The notes: generated from the letters alone by a model not told the origin. A stretch of DNA of 29,283 nt from Thermoplasmata archaeon (GCA_022749905.1 JAKIWU010000003.1:1-29283); one strand, 5' to 3'; positions 1 to 6,379 are shown, counted from the first letter of the stretch. Made by a program: numbers and translations.

Positions 1-243
1 CCGGTAAATCCGCATGATCGAGCCTCCGACGGGGCGTGGGTCGGCGATGAGGTGGCGGCTGATCTTGGGGAGCCTCTCGCCGACAGCGCGCACGAACGAG
101 GCGGAAGGGTCGCGCACATCGGATTCGTACCGGCCCTTGTTGGCATTGAACCAGTCCCGCTCGTTGTGCGAGGCGAGCTCCCGGAGGAATCGGAAGGTAC
201 CGCTCGTGAACGGCACACTAGGGGAGGCATGGTCAGGCGTCAC
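1..243 (-). CDS. DUF2461 (TIGR02453-type) protein, N-terminal part
   Basis: The reverse strand reads open from a GTG at 243 to the left edge, giving 81 residues of the N-terminus. The segment has the look of the DUF2461 family: TFRFLRELASHNERDWF, then NKGRYESDVRDP, then ADPRPVGGSIMRIYR. The biochemical role of this family is not established. The GTG at 243 was chosen because an AT-rich box (CATTATCTC on the reverse strand, about 271-279) lies some 30 bases upstream, as expected for a leaderless archaeal start. A second GTG about nine codons inside is possible. The gene follows the SnoaL-like gene on the same strand after a 58-base gap and is cut by the window edge. Confidence 0.75.
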   Translation of the reverse strand, partial: MTPDHASPSVPFTSGTFRFLRELASHNERDWFNANKGRYESDVRDPSASFVRAVGERLPKISRHLIADPRPVGGSIMRIYR

Positions 244-301
244 GGCTCGGAGCCCCGAAGCGATCCGTGGGAGATAATGCTGGGCTCGCTCGGCCGCGGC
301 C

Positions 302-664
302 TCACGCACCCTTCGCGAACATCGGCGCGAACGGACGAGGATCGAAGAGGACCTCGATCGAACGGATCCGGCCCGACTCGACGTGGTGGTGTTCCGCGAT
401 GCGGGCCGTTCCGGTGGGCGTGTTCGTGACGAGGTCGTACCAAAGGCTCACGTCGTCGCCGTTCTCGAAGACGTGGTGCATGTCCACGCGCTCGACGATC
501 CCGTGGAGCCGCTTCAACGAGGTCAGGTAGGGCTCCGGCGCGCGCAGCTTCTCGAACGGTCCCGAGAAAGAGAGATGGTCGTCGAGGCACGCCCGCGCCT
601 CGGTCCAGTCGTCCCGTGCCATCGCCGCCTGGAATCGCTGCACCACATCGAGTGCTTCCCCCAT
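302..664 (-). CDS. SnoaL-like / NTF2-fold protein
   Basis: A 120-residue protein of the SnoaL-like, NTF2-fold class. It has the usual order: an N-terminal helix (EALDVVQRFQAAMARDDW), the stretch with LDDHLSFSGPF, and a C-terminal run of strands with HHHVESGRIRSIEVLFDP. The size is normal for the family. Members include small isomerases, hydrolases and polyketide cyclases as well as proteins of unknown role, so no substrate can be named. It starts 15 bases after the stop of the VOC gene on the same strand, so the two are probably co-transcribed. The fold call is fairly sure and the function unknown. Confidence 0.8.
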   Translation of the reverse strand: MGEALDVVQRFQAAMARDDWTEARACLDDHLSFSGPFEKLRAPEPYLTSLKRLHGIVERVDMHHVFENGDDVSLWYDLVTNTPTGTARIAEHHHVESGRIRSIEVLFDPRPFAPMFAKGA

Positions 665-679
665 GGTTCGTCCTCCGGG

Positions 680-1075
680 CTAGGGCGGCGTGGCGTCCTG
701 CCAACACGCCATCACCGGACCGCTCGGAACTTGAAACCAGAAGAAACTCCCCATCCCGGGAAGTTCCATCGTTGGAAGGACGATCCGACCGCCCGCTGCC
801 TCGATCTGACGGCGGGCTGTTTCGAGGTCCTCGACGCGAACGTAACTGGTCGTGCTCGGGGATTCGCCCGGACCCGCCGTCCGCACGTCGCCGCGGCCGC
901 CTCCGGGCGTGTCGAATCCCAGATAGGGTTCCTTGCCCATTGGGAGGGGTCGGACCTTCCAGCCAAAAACCGCCGAGAGAAAGCGGCCCGTCGCTAGGGG
1001 GTCCGCGCTCGCGAACTCGACGAACGCGAGCGGGCTGGGCGGGGGGGCGGTCGCACGGGAACCTCGTTTCGGCAT
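680..1075 (-). CDS. VOC-family (glyoxalase/bleomycin-resistance-like) protein
   Basis: A 131-residue single-module vicinal-oxygen-chelate protein. The N-terminal half carries FVEFASADPLATGRFLSAVFGWKV and YLGFDTPGG. The C-terminal half carries TTSYVRVEDLETARRQIEAAGG, then MGSFFWFQVPSGPVMACWQ. VOC proteins of this size act as dimers in varied metal-dependent chemistry or as binding proteins; the substrate cannot be read here. The ATG at 1075 fits a weak TATA-like stretch (CTAAAGATA, reverse strand) about 30 bases upstream. It is divergent from the HxlR gene at 1149, an arrangement common for HxlR regulators and their targets. The SnoaL-like gene follows after 15 bases. Confidence 0.85.
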   Translation of the reverse strand: MPKRGSRATAPPPSPLAFVEFASADPLATGRFLSAVFGWKVRPLPMGKEPYLGFDTPGGGRGDVRTAGPGESPSTTSYVRVEDLETARRQIEAAGGRIVLPTMELPGMGSFFWFQVPSGPVMACWQDATPP

Positions 1076-1104
1076 GCTCGGGGCGACCCGAGTTCCGATG
1101 GCGC

Positions 1105-1125
1105 TATCTTTAGGATAGTATAAAT
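1105..1125. promoter_or_regulatory. Divergent promoter with TATA box and short dyad
   Basis: TATAAAT at 1119-1125 lies 24-30 bases before the GTG at 1149, the distance expected for a leaderless archaeal transcript. It overlaps the region of a dyad TATC-N5-GATA at 1105-1117. The dyad sits between the divergent VOC and HxlR genes, so it is a candidate HxlR operator. The TATA call is fairly good; the operator call is inference. Confidence 0.5.
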
Positions 1126-1148
1126 CGCTGCTACGGTCCGGAGGGATA

Positions 1149-1613
1149 GTGCCCGCGGTACACCGAACGAACCTCGTGCGGCGTTCCTCGGAGGTCGGAG
1201 CTCGGCGAAGCGCCGTTGATCCGCTCCGGGAGAGCGTCTACCAACTCGGGCGGCGCTGGACGCTGCTCCTGCTTCGGGACATGGCCTTCCGTCATCACCG
1301 CAGATTTGGTGAGTTCCTCCGGGGCAACCCAGGACTGACTCCCCGGGTGCTGTCCCGTCGGCTCGTTGAGATGCAGCAGGAAGGCCTCGTCCTCCGAAGG
1401 GAGGCTGGTCGGGTCGTGCAGTACGTGCTCACCGCCCGCGGAGAGGACGCCGTCTTCATTGTGCTCGCGTTCCTCCGGTACGGCGCACGCGGAGTACGTC
1501 CTCTCACCGGACATTCTTCGGCGAGTCCAGAAGCGCCGAGCCTTGCTCCGGCTGCCACCGGAACACGCGAGGCGCATCGTTCGCGGGAACGGTCGCGCAA
1601 GCGGCGACGATAG
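1149..1613 (+). CDS. HxlR-family winged-helix regulator, probable 3' frameshift
   Basis: A MarR-like HxlR regulator. Residues about 25-105 hold the family core: PLRESVYQLGRRWTLLLLRDM, then RRFGEFLRGNPGLTPRVLSRRL, then the wing before VVQYVLTARGEDAVFIVLAFLRYG. The GTG start matches the TATA box at 1119-1125. After about position 1490 this frame becomes Arg/Ser/Pro-rich with poor third-position GC. The frame one base later keeps high third-position GC, reads EYVLSPDILRRVQKRR and ends with TGA at 1621-1623, where TGATG overlaps the start of the next gene. A single-base indel near 1485-1492 (real or an assembly error) would restore a longer, translationally coupled protein. The cysteine-redox subtype is not indicated. 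Confidence 0.75.
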   Translation: MPAVHRTNLVRRSSEVGARRSAVDPLRESVYQLGRRWTLLLLRDMAFRHHRRFGEFLRGNPGLTPRVLSRRLVEMQQEGLVLRREAGRVVQYVLTARGEDAVFIVLAFLRYGARGVRPLTGHSSASPEAPSLAPAATGTREAHRSRERSRKRRR

Positions 1614-1622
1614 CTTTAGGTG

Positions 1623-2321
1623 ATGGTCCCGAATGCGCACACAATGACGAGTGTGGCGACCCTTGACCGATGGATCCGTGACCACCACCTCCTGAAGCAC
1701 CCGTTCTACGTCGCGTGGGCGAAGGGCGAGGTCCCGCTCGCCGTGCTCCGGGCCTACGCGGGCCAGTACTATCATTTCGAATCGAACTTCCCGCGATACG
1801 TCGGTGCCACATATTCGCACATCCCGGATGGTGCCTCCCGCCGTTTCCTCCTCGAAAACCTCGTGGACGAGGAGGGACGGGACCCGACACACCCCGAGCT
1901 CTGGGTCGACTTCGGGAGAGGCCTTGGCATGACCCCGAAGGCTGTCCGCTCAGCACCGCCCTCCCCGGCCACGCGTGCGCTGTGCGCCACCTACGAGAGG
2001 CTGACACTCGAAGGCACCGTTGCATCGGGCCTCGGCGCACTCTACGCCTACGAATCGATCTTCCCGGAGATTGCCGCGGAGAAATCCCGCGGACTGCGCG
2101 AGCAGTATGGGATCGGCACACCGTCGGCCCACGAGTTCTTCCGAGTGCACACGTTTGCCGACAAGGCTCACTCCGCCGCGGAGCGGAAGCTCCTTCGCAA
2201 AGAAATCGCCCGGTCCGCCTCGAGGGCGAGGGAAGCCGATCGAGCGACGCGCGCCGCCGTGCAAGCTTGGTGGAAGTTCCTCGACACGTTCGCGGGTCAG
2301 GGCGAGGGTAATCCCTTATAG
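1623..2321 (+). CDS. TenA/PqqC-fold iron protein, CADD-like
   Basis: A 232-residue all-helical protein of the TenA/PqqC/haem-oxygenase fold. Sequence landmarks are LLKHPFYVAWAKGE, AYAGQYYHFESNFPRY, LLENLVDEEG, HPELWVDFGRGLG, YAYESIFPEIAAEK and FFRVHTFADKAHS. The spaced Glu/His residues fit a diiron site and resemble the CADD branch, whose chlamydial member makes p-aminobenzoate from its own tyrosine. Whether this protein does that is inference; a thiaminase role (TenA) looks less likely because the pattern differs. The ATG at 1623 is preferred over GTG 1620 because it overlaps the TGA of the shifted HxlR frame. The stop codon overlaps the TATA box of the tRNA gene. Confidence 0.8.
   Translation: MVPNAHTMTSVATLDRWIRDHHLLKHPFYVAWAKGEVPLAVLRAYAGQYYHFESNFPRYVGATYSHIPDGASRRFLLENLVDEEGRDPTHPELWVDFGRGLGMTPKAVRSAPPSPATRALCATYERLTLEGTVASGLGALYAYESIFPEIAAEKSRGLREQYGIGTPSAHEFFRVHTFADKAHSAAERKLLRKEIARSASRAREADRATRAAVQAWWKFLDTFAGQGEGNPL
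2315..2321 (+). promoter_or_regulatory. TATA box of the initiator tRNA gene
   Basis: CTTATAG is centred 26-27 bases before A2345, the first base of the tRNA. It includes the TAG stop of the preceding gene, so the box is embedded in coding sequence. Confidence 0.6.
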
Positions 2322-2344
2322 CACGACCTTCTGGCGCGCCCCGC

Positions 2345-2447
2345 AGCGGGGTGGGGTAGTCAGGAAAACGGCGGGGCACACCCTCCGTCCTGAAATCCCG
2401 ACGGGCTCATAACCCGTAGATCCATGGTTCAAATCCATGCCCCGCTA
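2345..2447 (+). tRNA. Initiator tRNA-Met (CAU) with a D-arm intron
   Basis: The acceptor stem AGCGGGG (2345-2351) pairs perfectly with CCCCGCT (2440-2446). The first pair is A-U, the archaeal/eukaryotic initiator signature. The anticodon stem is ACGGG/CCCGT with loop CTCATAA (2406-2412), and three G-C pairs lie next to the loop, another initiator trait. The T arm is CATGG-TTCAAAT-CCATG (2423-2439), and 2447 is the discriminator A; CCA is not encoded. The D stem is GGG (2354-2356) with CCC (2397-2399), but about 40 bases lie between them. TCAGGA (2360-2365) pairs with TCCTGA (2388-2393). An AAA bulge (2366-2368) and an inner hairpin CGGcGGG/CCCtCCG follow. This resembles a bulge-helix-bulge intron of about 26-28 bases, with cuts near 2367/2368 and 2393-2395. 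Confidence 0.88.
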
Positions 2448-2780
2448 TTCTTGCAGCGCGGCGATTGCCCCGTGACGTAAGAGACACGATCGATCCAGGG
2501 TTCCTGCGAACTGCGCCCGAACGACCCACGGCTCTTCGATCGGCTGCGCACACGGCGGGGACGCGACCTCCGCTTCGAACGGGACACGCTCCAGAGAGAG
2601 ACCCCTCTGCAACGGCGAGTTCGCGATCCCAAGGTTCGTCGCGTCGGAGGCGGGACGAACACGAAACGTGGGGCTTGCTTCACCAAATTTCGATGTCACT
2701 GTGACGGTGAGTCTAGCTAGCGTTCGACGCAGATTTCACTTATACAAACCGTTAAAGACACCAAGTGTTCACCCACGACG
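2448..2780. other. Intergenic stretch without a convincing gene
   Basis: Between the tRNA and the winged-helix-like gene no reading frame looks convincing. An 84-codon reverse frame (2445-2699) would overlap the tRNA 3' end, and a 79-codon forward frame has no family features. The region contains a short T-rich run after the tRNA (ATTCTT, 2447-2452) that may help termination, a perfect dyad at 2695-2705 and a TATA-like box at 2739-2746. Confidence 0.55.
2695..2746 (+). promoter_or_regulatory. Dyad GTCAC-T-GTGAC plus TATA-like box
   Basis: GTCACTGTGAC at 2695-2705 is a perfect 5+1+5 dyad, followed at once by GGTGA. CTTATACA at 2739-2746 is TATA-like and would place transcription start near 2768, leaving a leader of about 13 bases before the ATG at 2781. 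The dyad about 35 bases upstream of the TATA box would suit an activator, or an autoregulator encoded by the next gene; this is inference. Confidence 0.4.
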
Positions 2781-3242
2781 ATGGCGAACCGACGGGCCGG
2801 GAAAACACGTGTCCGACACAACCCGAGAAAATGGACTCTCCAAGCGCTCCAATCCGCCGGCGACGGCGCAGCGATGCCGACGTCGGCCATCATCGCCCGG
2901 GCTTCGAAGCTGAGCGGGAGCAAGATCCCGTACTACTCGGTCTATCAGGCACTCCGAACGCTCGTGCGGAACCGCCGGCTCGCCGCACAACGCAAAGGTC
3001 GTGAGTTGGTGTACCGCCTCGTTACTTCCGCCAAGGTAGGGCGCCCTCGTGGTCCGTCGCGAGTTGCCGTGATCACGAAGGCTCCGGTTGTGGTCCGGGA
3101 GTCGGTTTCGCTCACGGCCACGGGACTGCACAAGATCGCTCCCGGAGAGATCGCGTTGCTCCACGTAAGCGAGTCCCACGTCGAGACGGCGGCCAACATC
3201 GATGGCAAGCTGGTCCTGAAGCGGCACCCTCGACCCAACTAG
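2781..3242 (+). CDS. Winged-helix-like basic protein, unknown role
   Basis: A 153-residue basic protein that I cannot place in a named family. Residues about 15-75 look like a winged helix: RKWTLQALQSAGDGAAMPTS, IIARASKLSGSKIPYYSV, then YQALRTLVRNRRLAAQRKGR and ELVYRL as a plausible wing. The second half is rich in Val, Thr and Ser and may be a beta domain: SRVAVITKAPVVVRESVSL, then GEIALLHVSESHVETAANID. The start is the ATG 13 bases after the predicted transcription start. DNA binding is likely on the N-terminal pattern and high charge; the target and ligand are unknown. The 268 bases that follow contain nothing recognisable. Confidence 0.7.
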   Translation: MANRRAGKTRVRHNPRKWTLQALQSAGDGAAMPTSAIIARASKLSGSKIPYYSVYQALRTLVRNRRLAAQRKGRELVYRLVTSAKVGRPRGPSRVAVITKAPVVVRESVSLTATGLHKIAPGEIALLHVSESHVETAANIDGKLVLKRHPRPN

Positions 3243-3511
3243 GCGATCGGTTCCCCGCGCTCGTCGGTGCCCTGGGCATTCGGCCCCCTCGGGTCGGTGC
3301 CCGTCCGCACGAAGAGCGCGTTTCTCCTCCGCCCCCGGCCGGGGAAGAGGTCTTGAGACGTGCCATGTGTCTGCGGACGTGGCGTGGCTCCGCGTCTCCC
3401 TTGGGCCCTCGCACGGTGTGCGAGCCTGATTCTATGCCTCCCTCCCCGCGATCTCTGGAACGGTCACGGCGTGCTCGTACCCCGAGTCAGCCCCCACGAG
3501 AGCTTTCCTGC

Positions 3512-3859
3512 ATGATCCGGATCGACGGGGTCGAGTACTGCATGGATCCCGCGGGCGGGATCGCGGACGCGCTCGGGAAGAAATGGACCCTGCCGCTCAT
3601 TGGAATCCTGGGGAACCGACCGGGGCACAGGTTTCACGAGATCCGGGAGGGACTCGGCCCCATCGGCGCCAAGGCGCTCACAGACCGGCTGAAGGAACTC
3701 TCCGAGCTTGGACTCGTCGCACGGACGGCCTTCGAACAGGTCCCGCCGAGGGTCGAATACCGCCTCACGGCGAAAGGAGAGTCGTTGCGTCGCGCCCTGG
3801 TTCCGCTGCTCGAGTGGGCGGCTGTGGAACCCATGGCACGTGCCTCCGGCGCCCGATAG
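3512..3859 (+). CDS. HxlR-family winged-helix regulator
   Basis: A 115-residue transcription factor of the HxlR family. Its core is GIADALGKKWTLPLIGILGN, RFHEIREGLGPIGAKALTDR, LKELSELGLVARTAF and VEYRLTAKGESLRRAL. This is the normal helix-turn-helix plus wing, with a C-terminal dimer helix. The frame is open further upstream (to 3353), but that part is Arg/Ser/Pro-rich with no family match, so the ATG at 3512 was chosen; an ATG at 3434 is less likely. There is one Cys near the N-terminus (EYCMDP), where some HxlR proteins carry redox cysteines; that it senses anything here is speculation. It stands alone, with an insertion sequence just downstream. Confidence 0.82.
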   Translation: MIRIDGVEYCMDPAGGIADALGKKWTLPLIGILGNRPGHRFHEIREGLGPIGAKALTDRLKELSELGLVARTAFEQVPPRVEYRLTAKGESLRRALVPLLEWAAVEPMARASGAR

Positions 3860-3894
3860 GCTCCGCGGGTTGTTCCCGTCGGCTCGTCGCCTAA

Positions 3895-3920
3895 GAGCGT
3901 ATCCGAATACCTCCCCACTG
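3895..3920 (+). repeat. Left terminal inverted repeat
   Basis: The first 18 bases match the reverse complement of the right end except for A/G at position 7; over 26 bases 22 match. It is preceded by TAA, the putative target duplication. Confidence 0.85.
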
Positions 3921-3982
3921 ACGTGAATTCGCCTTCCGCTGCAGCATAGTGTAAATCACGGGCCCGCGAACGATCGAACCGG

Positions 3983-4798
3983 GTGCCCGCTGCTCCCTAC
4001 GCGAGCCAGATCGATCGACACTACCGACTGCCCGATGCGCTGTGGGCGCTCATCCTTCCCCTGCTCCCAGAACGCCCTCTGGCCTCTCGAGGAGGACGCC
4101 CCCGCCGGGACGACCGCCAGTGCATGGAGGGAATCCTCTACGTCCTCAAGACCAGCGTTCCGTGGCGGGCCCTCCCTCGATGCTTCGGGCCCGCCACCAC
4201 CCTCCACGACAGATTCCAGGAGTGGGCCCGGGCCGGCGTCTTCGACCGCCTCTGGGAGCAGTGCCTCTTGGTGTACGATCGGGAAGTCGGCATACAGTGG
4301 ACGTGGCAGTCGATGGACGGGGTGATGACGAAGGCACCCCTCGGTGGAGAGGCAACGGGACCCAATCCCACCGATCGAGCGAAGAGCGGCACCAAGCGAA
4401 GCCTCCTCACCGACGGCGCGGGCATCCCGCTCGCCGTGGCGATCGCCCCGGCCAACCGCAACGACTGCAAGCTCGTCGAACCCACCCTCGAGGCTCGAAG
4501 GGTCCTCCCGCCGGCGGTCTCTCAGCACCTCTGCATGGACAAGGGGTACGACTTCGACCCCGTGCGCACGGTCGTCGAGGCGTACTGGTTCACTCACCAC
4601 ATCCGCTCCCGCGGGGAAGAGGCGATGGAGATGGAGCGGAACCGGAAGCGCAGGGCCCACCGCTGGGTCGTGGAGCGAGCGCACGCCTGGATGAACCAGT
4701 TCCGACGGCTCCTGATCCGCTGGGAGCGGAAGGTGGCCAACTACCTCGCCTTCGTCCAGTTCGCCTGTGCCGCCATCGTGTTCCGTCAGACCCTTTAA
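3983..4798 (+). CDS. IS5-family DDE transposase
   Basis: A 271-residue transposase in one uninterrupted frame. The N-terminal third is the DUF4096-like region: YRLPDALWALILPLLPE, GGRPRRDDRQCMEGILYVLK, WRALPRCFGPATTLHDRFQEW. The catalytic domain shows the expected acidic residues: Asp in QSMDGVMTKAP, Asp in HLCMDKGYDFDP, and Glu in RWVVERAHAWMNQFRRLLIRWE with the usual Y/R-K-E-type spacing. The full length and all three catalytic positions suggest a working enzyme. The start is GTG 3983; a TATA-like AGTGTAAATC lies about 30 bases upstream, inside the element. No frameshift is needed, unlike IS elements that make the protein by recoding. Confidence 0.9.
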   Translation: MPAAPYASQIDRHYRLPDALWALILPLLPERPLASRGGRPRRDDRQCMEGILYVLKTSVPWRALPRCFGPATTLHDRFQEWARAGVFDRLWEQCLLVYDREVGIQWTWQSMDGVMTKAPLGGEATGPNPTDRAKSGTKRSLLTDGAGIPLAVAIAPANRNDCKLVEPTLEARRVLPPAVSQHLCMDKGYDFDPVRTVVEAYWFTHHIRSRGEEAMEMERNRKRRAHRWVVERAHAWMNQFRRLLIRWERKVANYLAFVQFACAAIVFRQTL

Positions 4799-4820
4799 CG
4801 ACGGGACCGTTCGGCTCTCA

Positions 4821-5051
4821 ATGCCCAAGGGCAAGGCGACCCGACTGCGGGCGAGCGAGGTCATGCCGGTGCCGATCCACTGTTCGGGGACCGGCTGCGA
4901 GGAAGAGACGGCGCTCATCCTCCCGGGAAAGCTCCCCTACAAGCAAGGGGTGTGGCTGGAGGATGGGTGGATGGCGCTCAACCACCTCGAGAACCGCAGC
5001 GTCCTCTTCCTCTGCGCGAGCTGCCGGGCGAAGGGCGAGGCAAGCTCATAA
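4821..5051 (+). CDS. Small zinc-knuckle passenger ORF inside the IS
   Basis: A 76-residue ORF lying wholly within the insertion sequence, 22 bases after the transposase stop. It has two cysteine pairs, HCSGTGC near residue 20 and FLCASCRAKG near the C-terminus, separated by about 40 residues that include LPYKQGVWLEDGWMALNHLE. The pairs could form one zinc ribbon. I do not recognise the family. The ATG at 4821 is preferred; the frame is open back to 4767, but that would overlap the transposase end. IS5-type elements normally carry only a transposase, so this is either a passenger gene or a captured fragment. Function unknown. Confidence 0.6.
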   Translation: MPKGKATRLRASEVMPVPIHCSGTGCEEETALILPGKLPYKQGVWLEDGWMALNHLENRSVLFLCASCRAKGEASS

Positions 5052-5080
5052 TTCAGTGAGAAACACGCGAGGGTCGAGCT

Positions 5081-5106
5081 CAGGGGTTAGGTATTCGGAC
5101 ACGCTC
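5081..5106 (-). repeat. Right terminal inverted repeat
   Basis: The reverse complement begins GAGCGTGTCCGAATACCT, matching the left end with one difference in 18 bases. It is followed by TAA at 5107-5109, the second copy of the target duplication. Confidence 0.85.
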
Positions 5107-5115
5107 TAAGGACCC

Positions 5116-5751
5116 TCAGGACGCGGTCTTGGGAGAGGACCGTCGGCTGCCCGTTCGGCCCCGGCTTTCGCGCCGTGGCCGGGTCGAAGTCCGTTTCTCG
5201 GACGGGGGCTCGTCCTCCATCACGGTCGGTTCGGAGGACGCGCTCGCTGCGGGCGCTGGTGCGTTCATCGTCGGAGATTCGAGTTCGGTCGGAGCCTGGT
5301 TGTTCTCCGCCGGAGTCGAAAGTCCGGGGGATTCCGCGGCCGGTGTGCTCGCTGCCTCGGATCGTGGCAAGGGAGGTTGCGACGCGCCGGGAACGGGCCC
5401 GGGATCCGTTGACGGGAAGGGAGACGGTGCCGACGGAGGAGGGGGCGCCGCGCCGGATGGGCTCGGCGGACTCATTCTCGGGGGTGTCGTTGCGCGTACA
5501 ACGGGCGGCGGTCGTGCTTCCGGCCGCTCCACCATCGGTACGAACTCACCGGGTTTCCAAAGATGGGGGGCTTGGAGCAGCCGGAGATCGCGCACGAAAA
5601 GATCCGCGTGCCCGCAACCCCGGCAGATGCGGGTGCCAATCTCCCCTTCTCGACGACCGCGGAGTGCGAGGCCGCCGACCCCGGTGAGCCCGCTGCGCAC
5701 TCGACTCGCCCAGACAAAATCGCTCCCGCCGCAGTTGCTGCATTTCGGCAT
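5116..5751 (-). CDS. N-terminal zinc-ribbon protein with long disordered tail
   Basis: A 211-residue protein. The first 55 residues form a zinc ribbon: CSNCGGSDFVW and RICRGCGHADLF give two CxxC pairs. A short conserved-looking linker (LRLLQAPHLWKPGEFVP) follows. The remaining ~140 residues are Pro/Ser/Ala/Glu-rich and almost certainly disordered, ending in a basic RPRRESRGRTGSRR stretch. The role is unknown; the basic tail could bind nucleic acid. The ATG at 5751 is favoured over 5766 because a TATA-like GTTATTGAC (reverse strand, about 5783-5791) predicts transcription start near 5761. The insertion sequence ends 9 bases beyond the stop codon, so it has landed just past the 3' end without damaging the gene. 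Confidence 0.75.
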   Translation of the reverse strand: MPKCSNCGGSDFVWASRVRSGLTGVGGLALRGRREGEIGTRICRGCGHADLFVRDLRLLQAPHLWKPGEFVPMVERPEARPPPVVRATTPPRMSPPSPSGAAPPPPSAPSPFPSTDPGPVPGASQPPLPRSEAASTPAAESPGLSTPAENNQAPTELESPTMNAPAPAASASSEPTVMEDEPPSEKRTSTRPRRESRGRTGSRRSSPKTAS

Positions 5752-5887
5752 CGTCGTTGCGTGCATCGGTGTCGTTCAGCGTCAATAACCTATCTCGGGA
5801 CGCGAGCGCGGGGTTGGCCGCCGTCCGAAGACGGCGAGCCGCGCTTCGCCGTAACCTCCTTTACCCCGACGGAGCCTGGTGCCGAGG

Positions 5888-6379
5888 ATGCCCGAGCCGC
5901 CGTTCGCGCGCATCACCGTGACCGTCGACGGATCCCGGCACGGGGATCGGGCACTCGAGTTCGCGATTGATCTCGCGAAGCGGTTCGATAGCGAGCTCAC
6001 GGTCCTCTCCGTCGCCCCGGTCTACGCGATCTACGCGAGCGCGACAGAACCCTGGGTTTCCTCCGACGTTCCTGAGAGCGAGGCGAAAGCGTACCGGGAG
6101 ATCGTGGACCGGGCCGTCAAGACCTGCGAAGCGGCGGGGATCGGATCGGTGACCGGGATCTGCCTCGAGGGCGTCATCACCGACGAGGTGATCGCGCATG
6201 TCGAGCGGCACCCGACGGATCTTCTCGTGATGGGCTCCCGGGGACTCTCTGCGACGAAGCGCCTGTTGCTCGGAAGCGTCACCGACGTGGTGAGCCACCA
6301 CGTCACCTGTCCCGTCCTGATCGTTCGCATGCCCCCGGCGAAGTCTGGAGCCCCCGCGCCCCCCACCGTCTCGTCGTAG
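5888..6379 (+). CDS. Universal stress protein (UspA family)
   Basis: A 163-residue single-domain Usp protein. It opens with ARITVTVDGSRHGDRALEFA and has the ELTVLSVAPVY strand. The C-terminal nucleotide-binding signature is MGSRGLSATKRLLLGSVTDVV followed by HHVTCPVLIVR, matching the G-2X-G-9X-G-S/T motif of ATP-binding members. Such proteins are cytosolic dimers linked to stress survival; the ligand in this archaeon is unknown. The ATG at 5888 was chosen over GTG 5879. A TATA-like CTTTACC at about 5859-5865 lies 25-30 bases upstream. The gene is divergent from the zinc-ribbon gene and convergent with uL16, 37 bases apart. Confidence 0.92.
   Translation: MPEPPFARITVTVDGSRHGDRALEFAIDLAKRFDSELTVLSVAPVYAIYASATEPWVSSDVPESEAKAYREIVDRAVKTCEAAGIGSVTGICLEGVITDEVIAHVERHPTDLLVMGSRGLSATKRLLLGSVTDVVSHHVTCPVLIVRMPPAKSGAPAPPTVSS

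Larger units (their letters stand above)
3895..5106 (+). mobile_element. Complete IS5-type insertion sequence, 1212 bp
   Basis: The element is bounded by imperfect inverted repeats (3895-3920 and 5081-5106) that share the tip GAGCGTRTCCGAATACCT. It is flanked on both sides by the trinucleotide TAA (3892-3894 and 5107-5109), consistent with a 3-bp target duplication. It contains a full transposase gene and a second small ORF. The tip sequence and short duplication fit IS5-family elements, some subgroups of which duplicate 2-4 bases containing TA. It sits between two genes and breaks none. Both ends and the transposase are intact, so it may be active. Confidence 0.88.

Noticed and set aside
2445..2699. 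An 84-codon reverse-strand frame as a gene
   Set aside because: It would overlap the 3' end of the tRNA, shows no family features and has only moderate third-position GC.
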